Source of the DNA: an uncultured Dorea sp.
GTDB lineage: Bacteria; Bacillota; Clostridia; Lachnospirales; Lachnospiraceae
Assembly (NCBI GenBank): GCA_910578455.1
Contig: CAJTQA010000008.1
Location: 1 to 64,000 of the forward strand
DNA length: 64,000 nucleotides
Reading direction: 5' to 3'
How positions within the stretch are numbered: the first letter of the stretch is position 1; each line of letters opens with the position of its first letter. Positions 35,464-44,397 of this stretch are shown piece by piece. The position numbers and the translations under genes were made by a program. The notes below the pieces were generated by a model. The model did not search any database, was not told where the DNA came from, and saw only the letters and a list, made by a program, of their open reading frames with translations.

Positions 35464-36744
35464 GTGAGATTAGAATTGGGACACATTTACATCAAGGATA
35501 TCCAGTTCGCAGCAGAGTCTAAGATTGAAGACGGTATCCTTTATGTATCAGAGGAGGCATTAAGGGCGGTTGCTCTTGAGGATGAGAAGATCAAGAGCGT
35601 ATCATTTGACATTGCAAAACCGGGAGAGTCTGTAAGAATCACTCCGGTTAAGGATGTTATCGAGCCACGTGTGAAGGTGGAAGGAAGAGGAGGAATCTTC
35701 CCGGGAGTTATTGCAAAAGTAGATACCGTAGGAGAAGGCAAGACTTACGCTCTTAAGGGTATGGCTGTAGTTACGGCAGGAAAGATCGTTGGTTTCCAGG
35801 AAGGTATCATCGATATGACAGGCCCGGGAGCTGATTACACTCCATTTTCAAAGACACTCAACCTGGTTATGGTATGTGAGCCGGTTGACGATATTAAGCC
35901 GCATGATTATGAGGCGGCAGTAAGGTTCGCAGGATTCAGAGTAGCGACATATATTGGGGAATTGGCTCGCAACCTGACTCCGGACGAGACAAAGGTTTAT
36001 GAGACATGCACCATCAAAGAAGGGCTGGAGAAATATCCGAACCTTCCAAGAGTTGCTTATGTGCAGATGCTTCAGAGCCAGGGACTTCTTCACGATACAT
36101 ATGTATACGGCGTAGACGCTAAGAAAATTGTTCCGACAATCATGAGCCCGACAGAGGTTATGGATGGGGCGATCGTATCCGGTAACTGCGTATCCGCATG
36201 CGATAAGAATCCTACCTATGTACATCTTAACAACCCGGTTGTTGAGGATATGTTCGAGCAGCATGGAAAGACAATCAACTTTGTCGGTCATATCATTACC
36301 AATGAGAACGTATATCTGGCAGACAAGCAGCGTTCTTCTGACTGGACAGCGAAACTCTGCAAGATGTTAGACCTTGACGGAGCTATCGTATCTCAGGAAG
36401 GATTCGGTAACCCGGATACAGACCTGATCATGAACTGCAAGAAGATTGAGGCTGAGGGCGTTAAGACAGTTATCATCACAGACGAGTATGCAGGACGCGA
36501 CGGAAAGTCACAGTCACTGGCAGATGCAGATCCGGCTGCAGATGCAGTAGTAACCGGCGGTAATGCAAATCAGGTTATTATCCTGCCGAAACTTGATAAA
36601 GTAATTGGAACTTTGAATTATGTTACAAAGATTGCAGGCGCAAGCGAGGAGACGCTCCGCGAGGACGGCTCTCTTGAAGTAGAGCTTCAGGTGCTTACCG
36701 GTGCAACCAATGAGACTGGTTTCAACAAGCTGAGTGCAAGATAG
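35464..36744 (+). CDS. grdE: Glycine reductase protein B, proprotein subunit GrdE
   Basis: Precursor of the substrate-binding subunits of protein B, which forms a Schiff base with glycine. The 426-residue proprotein is cleaved at an internal cysteine that becomes a pyruvoyl group; the likely site is the NC pair in IVSGNCVSACDKN (about residues 238-250). GTG start after AAAGGAGGG. The C-terminal GATNETGFNKL resembles other GrdE ends. It precedes grdB by 17 bases. Glycine specificity is inferred from riboswitch, grdX and symporter. Confidence 0.93.
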   Translation: MRLELGHIYIKDIQFAAESKIEDGILYVSEEALRAVALEDEKIKSVSFDIAKPGESVRITPVKDVIEPRVKVEGRGGIFPGVIAKVDTVGEGKTYALKGMAVVTAGKIVGFQEGIIDMTGPGADYTPFSKTLNLVMVCEPVDDIKPHDYEAAVRFAGFRVATYIGELARNLTPDETKVYETCTIKEGLEKYPNLPRVAYVQMLQSQGLLHDTYVYGVDAKKIVPTIMSPTEVMDGAIVSGNCVSACDKNPTYVHLNNPVVEDMFEQHGKTINFVGHIITNENVYLADKQRSSDWTAKLCKMLDLDGAIVSQEGFGNPDTDLIMNCKKIEAEGVKTVIITDEYAGRDGKSQSLADADPAADAVVTGGNANQVIILPKLDKVIGTLNYVTKIAGASEETLREDGSLEVELQVLTGATNETGFNKLSAR

Positions 36745-36761
36745 GAAGGGAGGATAATACA

Positions 36762-38072
36762 ATGGCTAAATTAAAAGTAGTTCATTACATCAATCAGTTC
36801 TTTGCACAGATTGGTGGAGAAGAAAAGGCAGATTATCCGGCAGAGATCCGTGTTGGCGAGGTTGTTGGACCGGGTATGGCATTGACACAGAAATTCGGCG
36901 ATGACGCTGAGATTATTGCTACTATCGTATGTGGCGATTCATATTTTAACGAGAACTTAGAAAAAGCAAAAGTGGACATCCTTGCGATGGTTAAAGAGCA
37001 GGCTCCGGACGTATTCGTTGCAGGCCCGGCGTTCAATGCAGGACGTTACGGCGTTGCATGCGGAACGATCGCAGCAGCAGTTCAGGAAGAGCTTGGAATC
37101 CCGGCTGTAACCGGTATGTATGTAGAGAATCCGGGCGCTGACATGTTCAAGACCCAGGTTTACATTGTTTCTACAAAGAACAGTGCAGCGGGCATGAGAG
37201 ATGCAGTGAATAAGCTGGCTCCATTAGCTGTTAAAATCGGAAAAGGCGAGGCGATCGGCGCATCTTCAGAGGAAGGCTACATTCCGAACGGTGTTCGTGT
37301 GAACTTCTTCGAGAAGGAGAGAGGCTCTAAGAGAGCGGTTAAGATGCTCCTTAAGAAACTGGCTGATAAGCCGTTTGAGACAGAATTCCCGATGCCTGAT
37401 TTTGACAGAGTTGATCCGAATCCGGCAGTTAAGGATTTAGCTCACGCTAAGATCGCTCTTGTTACATCCGGCGGTATCGTGCCGAAGGGCAATCCGGACC
37501 ATATCGAAAGCTCCAGTGCATCCCACTACGGTGAGTATGACATCGCAGGCGTTATGGATCTGACAGAAGAGACTTACGAGACCGCTCACGGCGGATATGA
37601 CCCGGTATATGCAAACGAGGATTCTGACCGCGTGCTGCCGGTTGACGTTCTTCGCGATATGGAAAAGGAAGGAAAGATTGGGGAGCTCCATCACCTGTTC
37701 TACACAACGACAGGAAACGGAACTGCTGTTGCATCCTCTAAGGCATTTGCTGCAGAATTCTCTGCAAAGCTTAAAGCTGACGGTGTTGACGCAGTAATCC
37801 TCACCTCCACATGAGGTACCTGTACTCGTTGCGGTGCAACGATGGTTAAAGAAGTAGAGAGAGCAGGAATCCCTGTAGTACATATCTGTACAGTAACTCC
37901 TATTTCCATGACAGTAGGCGCTAACAGAATCGTGCCTGCTATCGCAATTCCTCATCCTCTCGGAAATCCGGCTCTGGATAAAGCAGAGGAAAAAGAACTC
38001 CGCCGCAAGATTGTAGAGAAAGCATTAGATGCACTCACAACCGAGGTGGATGGACAGACAATATTCGACTAA
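36762..38072 (+). CDS. grdB: Glycine reductase protein B subunit GrdB (selenoprotein)
   Basis: Selenocysteine-containing subunit of protein B. The frame contains TGA at 37812-37814 (codon 351) and continues to a TAA at 38070-38072, giving 436 residues, the usual GrdB length. The context LTST-U-GTCTRCG places selenocysteine in the conserved UxxC motif, and the downstream part (IPVVHICTVTPISMTVGANR) is required for function. Reading TGA as stop would remove the active site. It transfers the glycine carboxymethyl group to GrdA. A SECIS hairpin is expected just after the TGA; I did not fold it. Confidence 0.95.
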
Positions 38073-38073
38073 A

Positions 38074-38149
38074 GCACTTGGCGAGGTATTCCACGAGCCT
38101 AGTGCGTAGCGCATCTGGCCACTTAGCGAGGTATTTTCGAGCTTAGTGG
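38074..38149 (+). repeat. Two copies of a hairpin-forming intergenic repeat
   Basis: Copy 1: GCACTTGGC (38074-38082), loop CGAGGTATT..., GCCTAGTGC (38097-38105). Copy 2: CCACTTAGC (38119-38127), same loop, GCTTAGTGG (38141-38149). Stem bases differ between copies yet stay paired, with one conserved mismatch, and the loop GAGGTATT is fixed. They lie between grdB and trxB; related copies lie after grdA. Confidence 0.75.
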
Positions 38150-38248
38150 AGCAGATGTTACCTTGAGTAGAGCACTTGAACAAAGTGTTGGCATGTTTTC
38201 ACAATTTGAGTGAAACGGATGTCACAACAATAAGGAGAGTAACAGACA

Positions 38249-39193
38249 ATGAGCAAAATTTATGATGTTATTGTTCTTGGTGCAGGTCCTGCTGGTTTGG
38301 CAGCAGGACTGTACGCAGGAAGAAGCCGTCTCTCTGTTCTGATTATTGAGAAGGGACAGGACGGCGGACAGATTGCAATTACAGACGAGATTGAGAACTA
38401 CCCGGGACAGATTGTTGAGGGTGAGTCAGGACCGTCCCTGATTGCGAGAATGACTGAGCAGGCAGCAAAGTTCGGCGCTGAGAGAGTATCCGATACGATC
38501 AAGGAAGTATGCCTTGAGGGAGACGTTAAGGTATTAAAGAGCGAGAAGGCCGAGTATCAGGGCAAGAACGTAATCATTGCTACCGGCGCACATGCAAGAC
38601 CGATCGGATGCAAGGGCGAGGCAGAGTATACCGGAAAGGGTGTTTCTTACTGTGCGACTTGTGACGCTAACTTCTTCGAGGACTTTGAAGTGTATGTTGT
38701 AGGCGGCGGCGATTCTGCTGTTGAGGAGGCAATGTACCTGACCAAGTTCGCAAGGAAGGTAACAATCATCCACAGAAGAAATGAGCTGCGTGCGGCTAAA
38801 TCTATCCAGGAGAAAGCGTTCAAGAATCCGAAGATTGATTTCATGTGGGATTCAGTTGTAGAGGAAGTCGGCGGAGACGACATCTTGCAGTGGATGAAGG
38901 TCAAGAATGTTAAGACCGGCGAGGTTACCACGGTTGAGGCTGACGAGGATGACGGAATGTTCGGCGTATTCGGATTTATCGGAACGATTCCTAACAGTAA
39001 GCCGTTCGAGGGCATTATCGATATGGATGAGCGCGGATACATAAAGACGGATGACGATATGCATACCAACATCCCGGGCGTATACGCAGCAGGAGATGTC
39101 CGCATCAAGAGCCTCCGTCAGGTTGTAACTGCGGCGGCAGACGGCGCTATTGCAGCAGTTCAGGTAGAGCGGAGCATGTCTGACTACTTCTAG
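38249..39193 (+). CDS. trxB: Thioredoxin reductase
   Basis: NADPH-dependent flavoprotein that reduces the operon's thioredoxin. 314 residues: FAD site GAGPAGLAAGLYAGR at the N-terminus, redox-active SYCATCDANFFED near residue 132, NAD(P) site VVGGGDSAVEEAMYL near 150, and the C-terminal TNIPGVYAAGDVR. In glycine reduction it regenerates reduced thioredoxin, which resolves the selenide on GrdA. Located between grdB and trxA, its usual neighbourhood. Confidence 0.95.
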   Translation: MSKIYDVIVLGAGPAGLAAGLYAGRSRLSVLIIEKGQDGGQIAITDEIENYPGQIVEGESGPSLIARMTEQAAKFGAERVSDTIKEVCLEGDVKVLKSEKAEYQGKNVIIATGAHARPIGCKGEAEYTGKGVSYCATCDANFFEDFEVYVVGGGDSAVEEAMYLTKFARKVTIIHRRNELRAAKSIQEKAFKNPKIDFMWDSVVEEVGGDDILQWMKVKNVKTGEVTTVEADEDDGMFGVFGFIGTIPNSKPFEGIIDMDERGYIKTDDDMHTNIPGVYAAGDVRIKSLRQVVTAAADGAIAAVQVERSMSDYF

Positions 39194-39291
39194 GCAGAGC
39201 TTGGCTTTACGCTCCGGCAGATGTGGAAGTGCCTTGCGCCTCTGCGTCAGGGCACATTCTATATATTTTACAAAGTAAGGAGGAGATTCCA

Positions 39292-39609
39292 ATGTTAGAT
39301 TTAGACAAGACCAATTTTGAGGCAGAAGTGCTTAAGGCAGAAGGATATGTATTCGTAGACTTTTATGGTGACGGATGCGTACCGTGTCAGGCTCTTATGC
39401 CGAAGGTACATGAATTTGCAGACACCTACGGTGACAAGCTGAAATTCACGTCCTTAAACACAACGAAGGCACGTCGTCTTGCTATCGCACAGAAGGTTCT
39501 TGGACTTCCGGTTATGGCTATCTATAAGGATGGAGAGAAAGTAGAAGAACTGGTAAAAGATGACTGCACACCAGAGACAATTGAGGCGATGATTAAGAAA
39601 TATATCTAA
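39292..39609 (+). CDS. trxA: Thioredoxin of the glycine reductase system (GCVPC active site)
   Basis: 105 residues from the ATG at 39292 after AGGAGG; an upstream in-frame ATG (39223) lacks a site. The active site is DGCVPCQ instead of the usual WCGPC, a variant known from thioredoxins of grd operons in amino-acid fermenters. The cis-proline region (LGLPVMAIYKDGE) is intact. It delivers electrons from TrxB to GrdA. Confidence 0.93.
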   Translation: MLDLDKTNFEAEVLKAEGYVFVDFYGDGCVPCQALMPKVHEFADTYGDKLKFTSLNTTKARRLAIAQKVLGLPVMAIYKDGEKVEELVKDDCTPETIEAMIKKYI

Positions 39610-39659
39610 TCAGATAGTTTCTGTATCATAAATCAACTTTTTACAACAGTTCAGCCGTT

Positions 39660-39720
39660 CAGGATGTATGCATATGGTCTGTGCATGCTTGCATGGTAAA
39701 GACCATATGCATACATCCTG
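39660..39720 (+). repeat. Perfect 21-base inverted repeat in the trxA-grdA gap
   Basis: Bases 39660-39680 and 39700-39720 are exact reverse complements around a 19-base loop that itself contains GCATGCTTGCATG. Further small hairpins follow (ATGGGC 39723-39728 / GCCCAT 39734-39739; GCAGCAGC / GCTGCTGC around 39752-39782). No T-run follows, so this is unlikely to be a plain terminator; it may be a processing or stability element, or the scar of a small mobile palindrome. The rest of the 232-base gap holds nothing else I recognise. Confidence 0.8.
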
Positions 39721-39841
39721 GGATGGGCAGAGCGCCCATTTAGCGAGAAACGCAGCAGCGGTAGCTGCGGAGGAGCTGCTGCAGGCAGCGGTTTGGAGCT
39801 TGGCTGAACAAAAAACTTCAAATGAAAGGAGAAGAATAATT

Positions 39842-40315
39842 ATGGCTATATTAGAAGGAAAAAAAGCAATAATTATCGGTGACCGTGACGGAATACCAGG
39901 ACCGGCTATCGCTGAATGTGTTCAGACAGCCGGCGCAGAAGTAGTATTCTCATCAACGGAATGTTTCGTCTGAACGAGCGCAGGCGCAATGGATCTGGAA
40001 AACCAGAAGAGAGTTAAGGAGTTTGCTGAGGAATACGGCGCAGAGAATTTAGTAGTAATTCTCGGTGCTGCAGAAGGCGAAGCTGCAGGCCTTGCAGCTG
40101 AGACTGTTACAGCAGGCGATCCGACTTTCGCAGGTCCGTTGACAGGGGTCCAGCTTGGACTCACGACATATCACGTTTGTGAACCAGAGATGAAAGAAGA
40201 GTTTGACGAGGCAGTTTATGACGAGCAGATCAGCATGATGGAGATGGTACTTGACGTTGATGACATCATCAGCGAGATGAGCGCCATCAGAGATGAGTTC
40301 TGTAAGTTTTTATAG
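39842..40315 (+). CDS. grdA: Glycine reductase selenoprotein A (GrdA)
   Basis: Carrier selenoprotein of the glycine, sarcosine and betaine reductases. The ATG at 39842 follows AAAGGAGAAG. TGA at 39971-39973 is codon 44, in the CFV-U-TSAG context (CxxU), the classic Sec44 of GrdA, and the frame continues to 157 residues in total. It binds the carboxymethyl group as a selenoether and passes it to protein C as ketene equivalent. Reading the TGA as stop would leave a useless 43-residue peptide. Confidence 0.96.
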
Positions 40316-40341
40316 GCTTTGAATAAATTGGCTTAGATTGG

Positions 40342-40377
40342 GGCAGACCCTATGGCGAGCGCCGGGGTCTGCCTTTT
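40342..40377 (+). terminator. Terminator-like hairpin after grdA
   Basis: GGCAGACCC (40342-40350) and GGGTCTGCC (40365-40373), then TTTTG. It may partially terminate so that grdA is made in excess over grdC-grdD. Confidence 0.75.
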
Positions 40378-40384
40378 GTGTAGA

Positions 40385-40517
40385 GCGCTTGGCGAGGTCT
40401 TTTCGAGCTTAGCGCGAACCACATCTGGCCACTTGGCGAAACATTGAACACTTGGCGAGGTATTATCGAGCCTAGTGAGAAAGTTCACCCTTGCGGTGTG
40501 CTTTTCGAGCCTAGTGG
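40385..40517 (+). repeat. Further hairpin repeats between grdA and grdC
   Basis: Copy 3: GCGCTTGGC (40385-40393) with GCTTAGCGC (40407-40415). Copy 4: CACTTGGC (40449-40456) with GCCTAGTG (40470-40477). Half-copies lie at about 40429-40438 (CCACTTGGCG) and 40506-40517 (CGAGCCTAGTGG). The flank after the last (AACAGATGTAACCTT) also matches the flank after copy 2 (AGCAGATGTTACCTT), showing that the block itself was duplicated. Confidence 0.75.
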
Positions 40518-40555
40518 AACAGATGTAACCTTATTATAAGAAAGGCGGAAGACCA

Positions 40556-42094
40556 ATGAACAGTGTTATTAAAGGCGCAAGCTATGTATTGGCACATACC
40601 CCTCAGATGGTGGTATATAATGGAACAACCCAGACGACAGAGAGAATCGTTAATCCGGAGTCGGAATATTTGAAAGAGTTAGAAAGCCATCTGCGTTCTT
40701 ATGAAGAGTGCGTGAATTACTGGCCGAATCAGGTATATATCGGTAATGCGACACCGGAGGATCTTGCGGGCGTAGAGTTCCCTTACTATGACAAAGTAAA
40801 AGAGGGTGCTGAAAGATACGGCAAATACGGCGAGATCATGCCGGAGGAGGAGTTTATTCTTCTTGTGCAGGCTTGCGACCAGTTTGAAGTTGTAAAAGTT
40901 GATAAAGAGTTTGTAAGTGCCCACAAGGCAGCGTTTGCAGCGGATCCTATCATCACAGAGGACATTGTTGCAAGAGTTGAGGAAGGTGTGGAGATTTCCG
41001 AGATCGAGGCGGCAGTGAATGACGAGCATGCAGAGGGAATCTATGTTGCAGGAAAGCTTGTGGCATGTGTAAAGAGAGCACACGACATCGATGTGAACTT
41101 ATCTGCACATGTTATGCACGAGAACTTGATGAGCAAGGCATCAAGCGTCCTTGCTTTGTTATATGGTGTAAAAAATGCAGGAATCAGCAAGGACGATGTT
41201 GAATACGTAATCGACTGTGCAGAAGAGGCCTGCGGTGATATGAACCAGAGGGGCGGCGGCAACTTTGCAAAGGCAGCGGCAGAGATCGCGTGTCTTAACA
41301 ATGCGACAGGCTCCGACTCCCGCGGTTTCTGTGCAGGACCGTCCCATGCACTGATCGAGGCGGCAGCGCTTGTAAAATCAGGCGCGTACAAATGCGTAGC
41401 TGTTACGGCAGGCGGATGTACGGCAAAGCTTGGTATGAATGGAAAAGACCATGTAAAGAAAGGACTTCCAATTTTAGAGGACTGTCTGGCAGGTTTCTGT
41501 GTGATTCTGTCTGAGAATGACGGCGTGAATCCGGAGATCAACCTTGACATCTTAGGACGCCATACCGTAGGAACCGGAAGCGCTCCGCAGAATGTTATCG
41601 GAAGCCTTGTTGCTGACCCGCTTGAGAGAGCAGGACTTAAGATTACTGATATTGATAAATTCTCTCCGGAGATGCAGAACCCAGATATCACAAAACCGGC
41701 AGGAGCAGGAGATGTTCCGCTTGCAAACTACAAGATGATCGCTGCTTTAGCTGTTAAGCGCGGCGAGTTAGACCGGAAAGAGCTGGCTGGTTTTACTGCC
41801 GGACACGGCCTTACCGGATGGGCGCCGACACAGGGACATATCCCGTCAGGCGTACCGTATATCGGATTTGCAAGAGAGGATATCCTTGCAGGCAAGATGA
41901 AGAATGCTATGATCATCGGAAAAGGAAGTCTGTTCCTTGGACGTATGACCAACCTGTTTGACGGTGTTTCCTTCGTTATCCAGGCAAATACAAAGGCGGA
42001 ATCCGAGGCTGCGGCAGGTGTATCTGAGGAAGAAGTAAAAGGATTGATCGCAAAAGCTATGAAAGATTTCGCTGCGTCCCTGATGGCAGAGTAA
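40556..42094 (+). CDS. grdC: Glycine/sarcosine/betaine reductase complex protein C, subunit beta (GrdC)
   Basis: Large subunit of protein C, which releases acetyl phosphate from the selenide-bound acetyl group. 512 residues with the characteristic start MNSVIKGASYVLAHTPQMV and a thiolase/FabH-like core (GPSHALIEAAALVKSGAYKC, HGLTGWAPTQGHIPSGVPYI). Follows grdA by 240 bases of repeat-rich sequence and precedes grdD by 14 bases. Energy is conserved here because acetyl phosphate yields ATP through acetate kinase. Confidence 0.95.
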   Translation: MNSVIKGASYVLAHTPQMVVYNGTTQTTERIVNPESEYLKELESHLRSYEECVNYWPNQVYIGNATPEDLAGVEFPYYDKVKEGAERYGKYGEIMPEEEFILLVQACDQFEVVKVDKEFVSAHKAAFAADPIITEDIVARVEEGVEISEIEAAVNDEHAEGIYVAGKLVACVKRAHDIDVNLSAHVMHENLMSKASSVLALLYGVKNAGISKDDVEYVIDCAEEACGDMNQRGGGNFAKAAAEIACLNNATGSDSRGFCAGPSHALIEAAALVKSGAYKCVAVTAGGCTAKLGMNGKDHVKKGLPILEDCLAGFCVILSENDGVNPEINLDILGRHTVGTGSAPQNVIGSLVADPLERAGLKITDIDKFSPEMQNPDITKPAGAGDVPLANYKMIAALAVKRGELDRKELAGFTAGHGLTGWAPTQGHIPSGVPYIGFAREDILAGKMKNAMIIGKGSLFLGRMTNLFDGVSFVIQANTKAESEAAAGVSEEEVKGLIAKAMKDFAASLMAE

Positions 42095-42108
42095 GGGGGT
42101 GGCAATAG

Positions 42109-43263
42109 ATGGCTAACAGTATTGAAAAGATGATTGCCGAGACCTTTATGCAGATGGCTGAAGGGTTGGAGACCGGAAGCTTTGGGAAGCGGCCGAAGGT
42201 TGCCCTTACTGGCATGGGCAGCGAGCATGGAGAAGAAAATTCTATAGCTGCGGCTGTGGAGGCTGCAAAAGACGGCATTGATGTATACTACATCGGAACC
42301 CTTGAGGCAGAGGGCGTGACTACGGTTAAGGTGGCAAACGACGAGGAAGGCCATGACCGCATGGAGGAGATGTTAAAGAACGGTGAGGTGGATGCTGCCG
42401 TGACTATGCATTTCCCATTCCCCATCGGCGTGTCTACAGTAGGACGCTGCGTGACCCCGGCTACCGCGAAAGAGATGTATATTGCAAATACTACAGGAAC
42501 TTCAAGTACGGACCGTATCGAGGGTATGATTAAGAATGCAGTGTACGGAGTTATTGCTGCAAAGGCCTGCGGAAAGAAGAATCCTACAGTGGGAATCCTT
42601 AACGTAGACGGCGCGCGCCAGACAGAGAAGGCGTTAAAGCAGCTTAAGGACAACGGCTATGACATTACATTTGCAGAGTCCGGAAGGGCGGACGGCGGCT
42701 GTGTCATGAGAGGAAATGACGTGCTGCAGGCCTCGCCGGACATCATGGTAACGGATTCTCTCACCGGAAATATCCTGGTGAAGATGCTGTCCTCCTTTAA
42801 CACAGGCGGCAGCTTTGAGGCTACAGGCTTTGGCTATGGGCCGGGAATCGGAGAAGGCTATGAGCAGTTAGTGATGATCGTGTCAAGAGCCAGCGGCGCT
42901 CCGGTTATCGCCAATGCAATCCGCTATGCGGCGCAGCTTGTAAGAGGAAAAGTCTTCGAGGTTGCAAAGGAAGAATTCGCGGCAGCTAAGAAAGCCGGAT
43001 TCAAAGAGCTGCTTGACGCTCTTAAGGCATCTCAGAAACCTGCGGGAGAGCAGGAGGAAGTGAAGGAGCCGCCGAAGGAGATCGTGACGGCGCAGATTCC
43101 GGGCATTGAGGTCATGGATCTTGAGGATGCGGTGAAGGCGCTGTGGAAGATCAATATTTACGCAGAGAGCGGCATGGGCTGTACCGGACCGATCATCCGG
43201 GTGTCTGATGCGAATCTTGCGAAAGCAGAGGAAGAGCTTAAGAAGGCTGGATATGTGAGCTAG
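42109..43263 (+). CDS. grdD: Glycine/sarcosine/betaine reductase complex protein C, subunit alpha (GrdD)
   Basis: Small subunit of protein C, 384 residues, resembling phosphate acyltransferases (PlsX/FapR-like fold). Visible features include MGSEHGEENS, TGTSSTDRIEGM, GNDVLQASPDIMVTDSLTGN, and a conserved cysteine in the C-terminal SGMGCTGPIIRVS, thought to carry the acetyl group. Last gene of the grd operon; a hairpin follows. Confidence 0.94.
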   Translation: MANSIEKMIAETFMQMAEGLETGSFGKRPKVALTGMGSEHGEENSIAAAVEAAKDGIDVYYIGTLEAEGVTTVKVANDEEGHDRMEEMLKNGEVDAAVTMHFPFPIGVSTVGRCVTPATAKEMYIANTTGTSSTDRIEGMIKNAVYGVIAAKACGKKNPTVGILNVDGARQTEKALKQLKDNGYDITFAESGRADGGCVMRGNDVLQASPDIMVTDSLTGNILVKMLSSFNTGGSFEATGFGYGPGIGEGYEQLVMIVSRASGAPVIANAIRYAAQLVRGKVFEVAKEEFAAAKKAGFKELLDALKASQKPAGEQEEVKEPPKEIVTAQIPGIEVMDLEDAVKALWKINIYAESGMGCTGPIIRVSDANLAKAEEELKKAGYVS

Positions 43264-43299
43264 GATGTGCAATTTTCCTGACAGTTAACAAAAAAGAGA

Positions 43300-43336
43300 C
43301 GTTTCGGAACATGGACGACGTGTTCCGGAACGTTTT
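43300..43336 (+). terminator. Probable terminator of the grd operon
   Basis: CGTTTCGGAACA (43300-43311) pairs with TGTTCCGGAACG (43321-43332) with one T-G pair, followed by TTTT. Confidence 0.7.
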
Positions 43337-43409
43337 CGCGTATATGGGTCTTTGCATCTTATAATAACAATAGGAAATGGAAAATTATGGAAGATGAGGT
43401 GCAAAAGAT

Positions 43410-44309
43410 ATGGAATTGATTTTAAGGCCGTTTTATGAAGGGAAGAAAAGCAGGGCTGAGTGGAGACAGATTGTAGGTGCGGTGATTCTGGCATTATCTA
43501 CCGGATGGATGTATCATTATGTGTCTGTGCAGGCAGAATATATAGCAGAGAATAAAGGAGAAAGCTTGGCTCCTGCAGCATTTTATGCAGGGCTTGGCTC
43601 AGATGTAAAAATAAGGAAGGAAAGAGAATTTTTTAAAAGAATCCTTATGCCGGATAGTATTTCGGAAAATTTTAAGACACCGGTTTTGGAACTGGTAGAA
43701 GATACGGAAACCGATACAGAAATGTTCATAGAGAACAGGGCGGAGGATGCCGGACGAGCGGAAAAAGGTAAGGACACCAGAAGTAAAAAAGCAACGGCTG
43801 TAAAAAAGGATAAGGCAAGGAAACAGGCTGTTTTGCCGGAAAATCAGATGCCAGACGCTATAAATCCTGAAAAGAGAGGCGGGATTACAGAGATTCCTGA
43901 CGGATCAGGAGCGAGCGAGAAAGATACCGTTAAAGCGGAGGAAATCATAAAGATACCGGAACCTGTGGTAGAAAAGGAGATTTCAGGTTTTGTCTGTAAT
44001 GCCCAAGGGCACATTGTGGGGGTTGCACAACCTTCAAAATTTATGAAAGATTCTCTGGTGGTGCTGCCCAGGAACAGTGCGTGTACCGGGATTAAAAGAT
44101 ATAGTTTTAAAGGCCTGGAGGAAAAGATTTCTGAAATTTATATTCCGGCAAATATTGTTTATATTGAGCAGGGAGTATTTGACGATCTCCCAAACCTGAT
44201 CTATATTGAGGCGCAGCAGGGAAACGCCGGATATTATTCTGTGAATGGGATTCTTTATTACAGAGACGGAAAAGTGGCAGCCTGCCCAAACAGACAGCGT
44301 AACCAGTGA
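43410..44309 (+). CDS. Membrane-anchored protein with C-terminal LRR_5/BspA-like segment
   Basis: 299 residues, GAGGTG ribosome site. A transmembrane helix at about residues 21-40 (VGAVILALSTGWMYHYV) is followed by a long low-complexity charged linker (residues 90-195, rich in K, E, T) and a C-terminal domain of 100 residues in the pattern of BspA-type leucine-rich repeats (ISEIYIPANIVYIEQGVFDD, LPNLIYIEAQQGN, SVNGILYYRDGK). It probably projects outside the membrane and binds something; no enzyme motif. It stands alone between the grd and pyrH units. Confidence 0.6.
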   Translation: MELILRPFYEGKKSRAEWRQIVGAVILALSTGWMYHYVSVQAEYIAENKGESLAPAAFYAGLGSDVKIRKEREFFKRILMPDSISENFKTPVLELVEDTETDTEMFIENRAEDAGRAEKGKDTRSKKATAVKKDKARKQAVLPENQMPDAINPEKRGGITEIPDGSGASEKDTVKAEEIIKIPEPVVEKEISGFVCNAQGHIVGVAQPSKFMKDSLVVLPRNSACTGIKRYSFKGLEEKISEIYIPANIVYIEQGVFDDLPNLIYIEAQQGNAGYYSVNGILYYRDGKVAACPNRQRNQ

Positions 44310-44317
44310 AAAGCATA

Positions 44318-44346
44318 TTCCAATTTTTATCTTCCTGTGTTATAAT
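44318..44346 (+). promoter_or_regulatory. Predicted promoter of the pyrH cluster
   Basis: Extended -10 TGT-TATAAT (TATAAT 44341-44346) with a weak -35 TTCCAA (44318-44323) at 17 bases. Confidence 0.5.
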
Positions 44347-44397
44347 TTATCCAGTATTGGAGCACGATGCTAATAGAAACGAGGAGCGGTATTGCTT

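Noticed and set aside
37812..38072. grdB as a truncated pseudogene plus a separate 76-residue gene
   Set aside because: The two parts are in one frame, joined only by TGA, and the sum matches GrdB with selenocysteine in UxxC.
39668..39973. A 101-residue gene ending at 39973
   Set aside because: Its upstream half is the palindromic intergenic region without a ribosome site; the real gene is grdA starting at 39842 and reading through the TGA.
38074..40517. CRISPR array
   Set aside because: Copies are few, unevenly spaced, self-pairing and variable; no cas genes.
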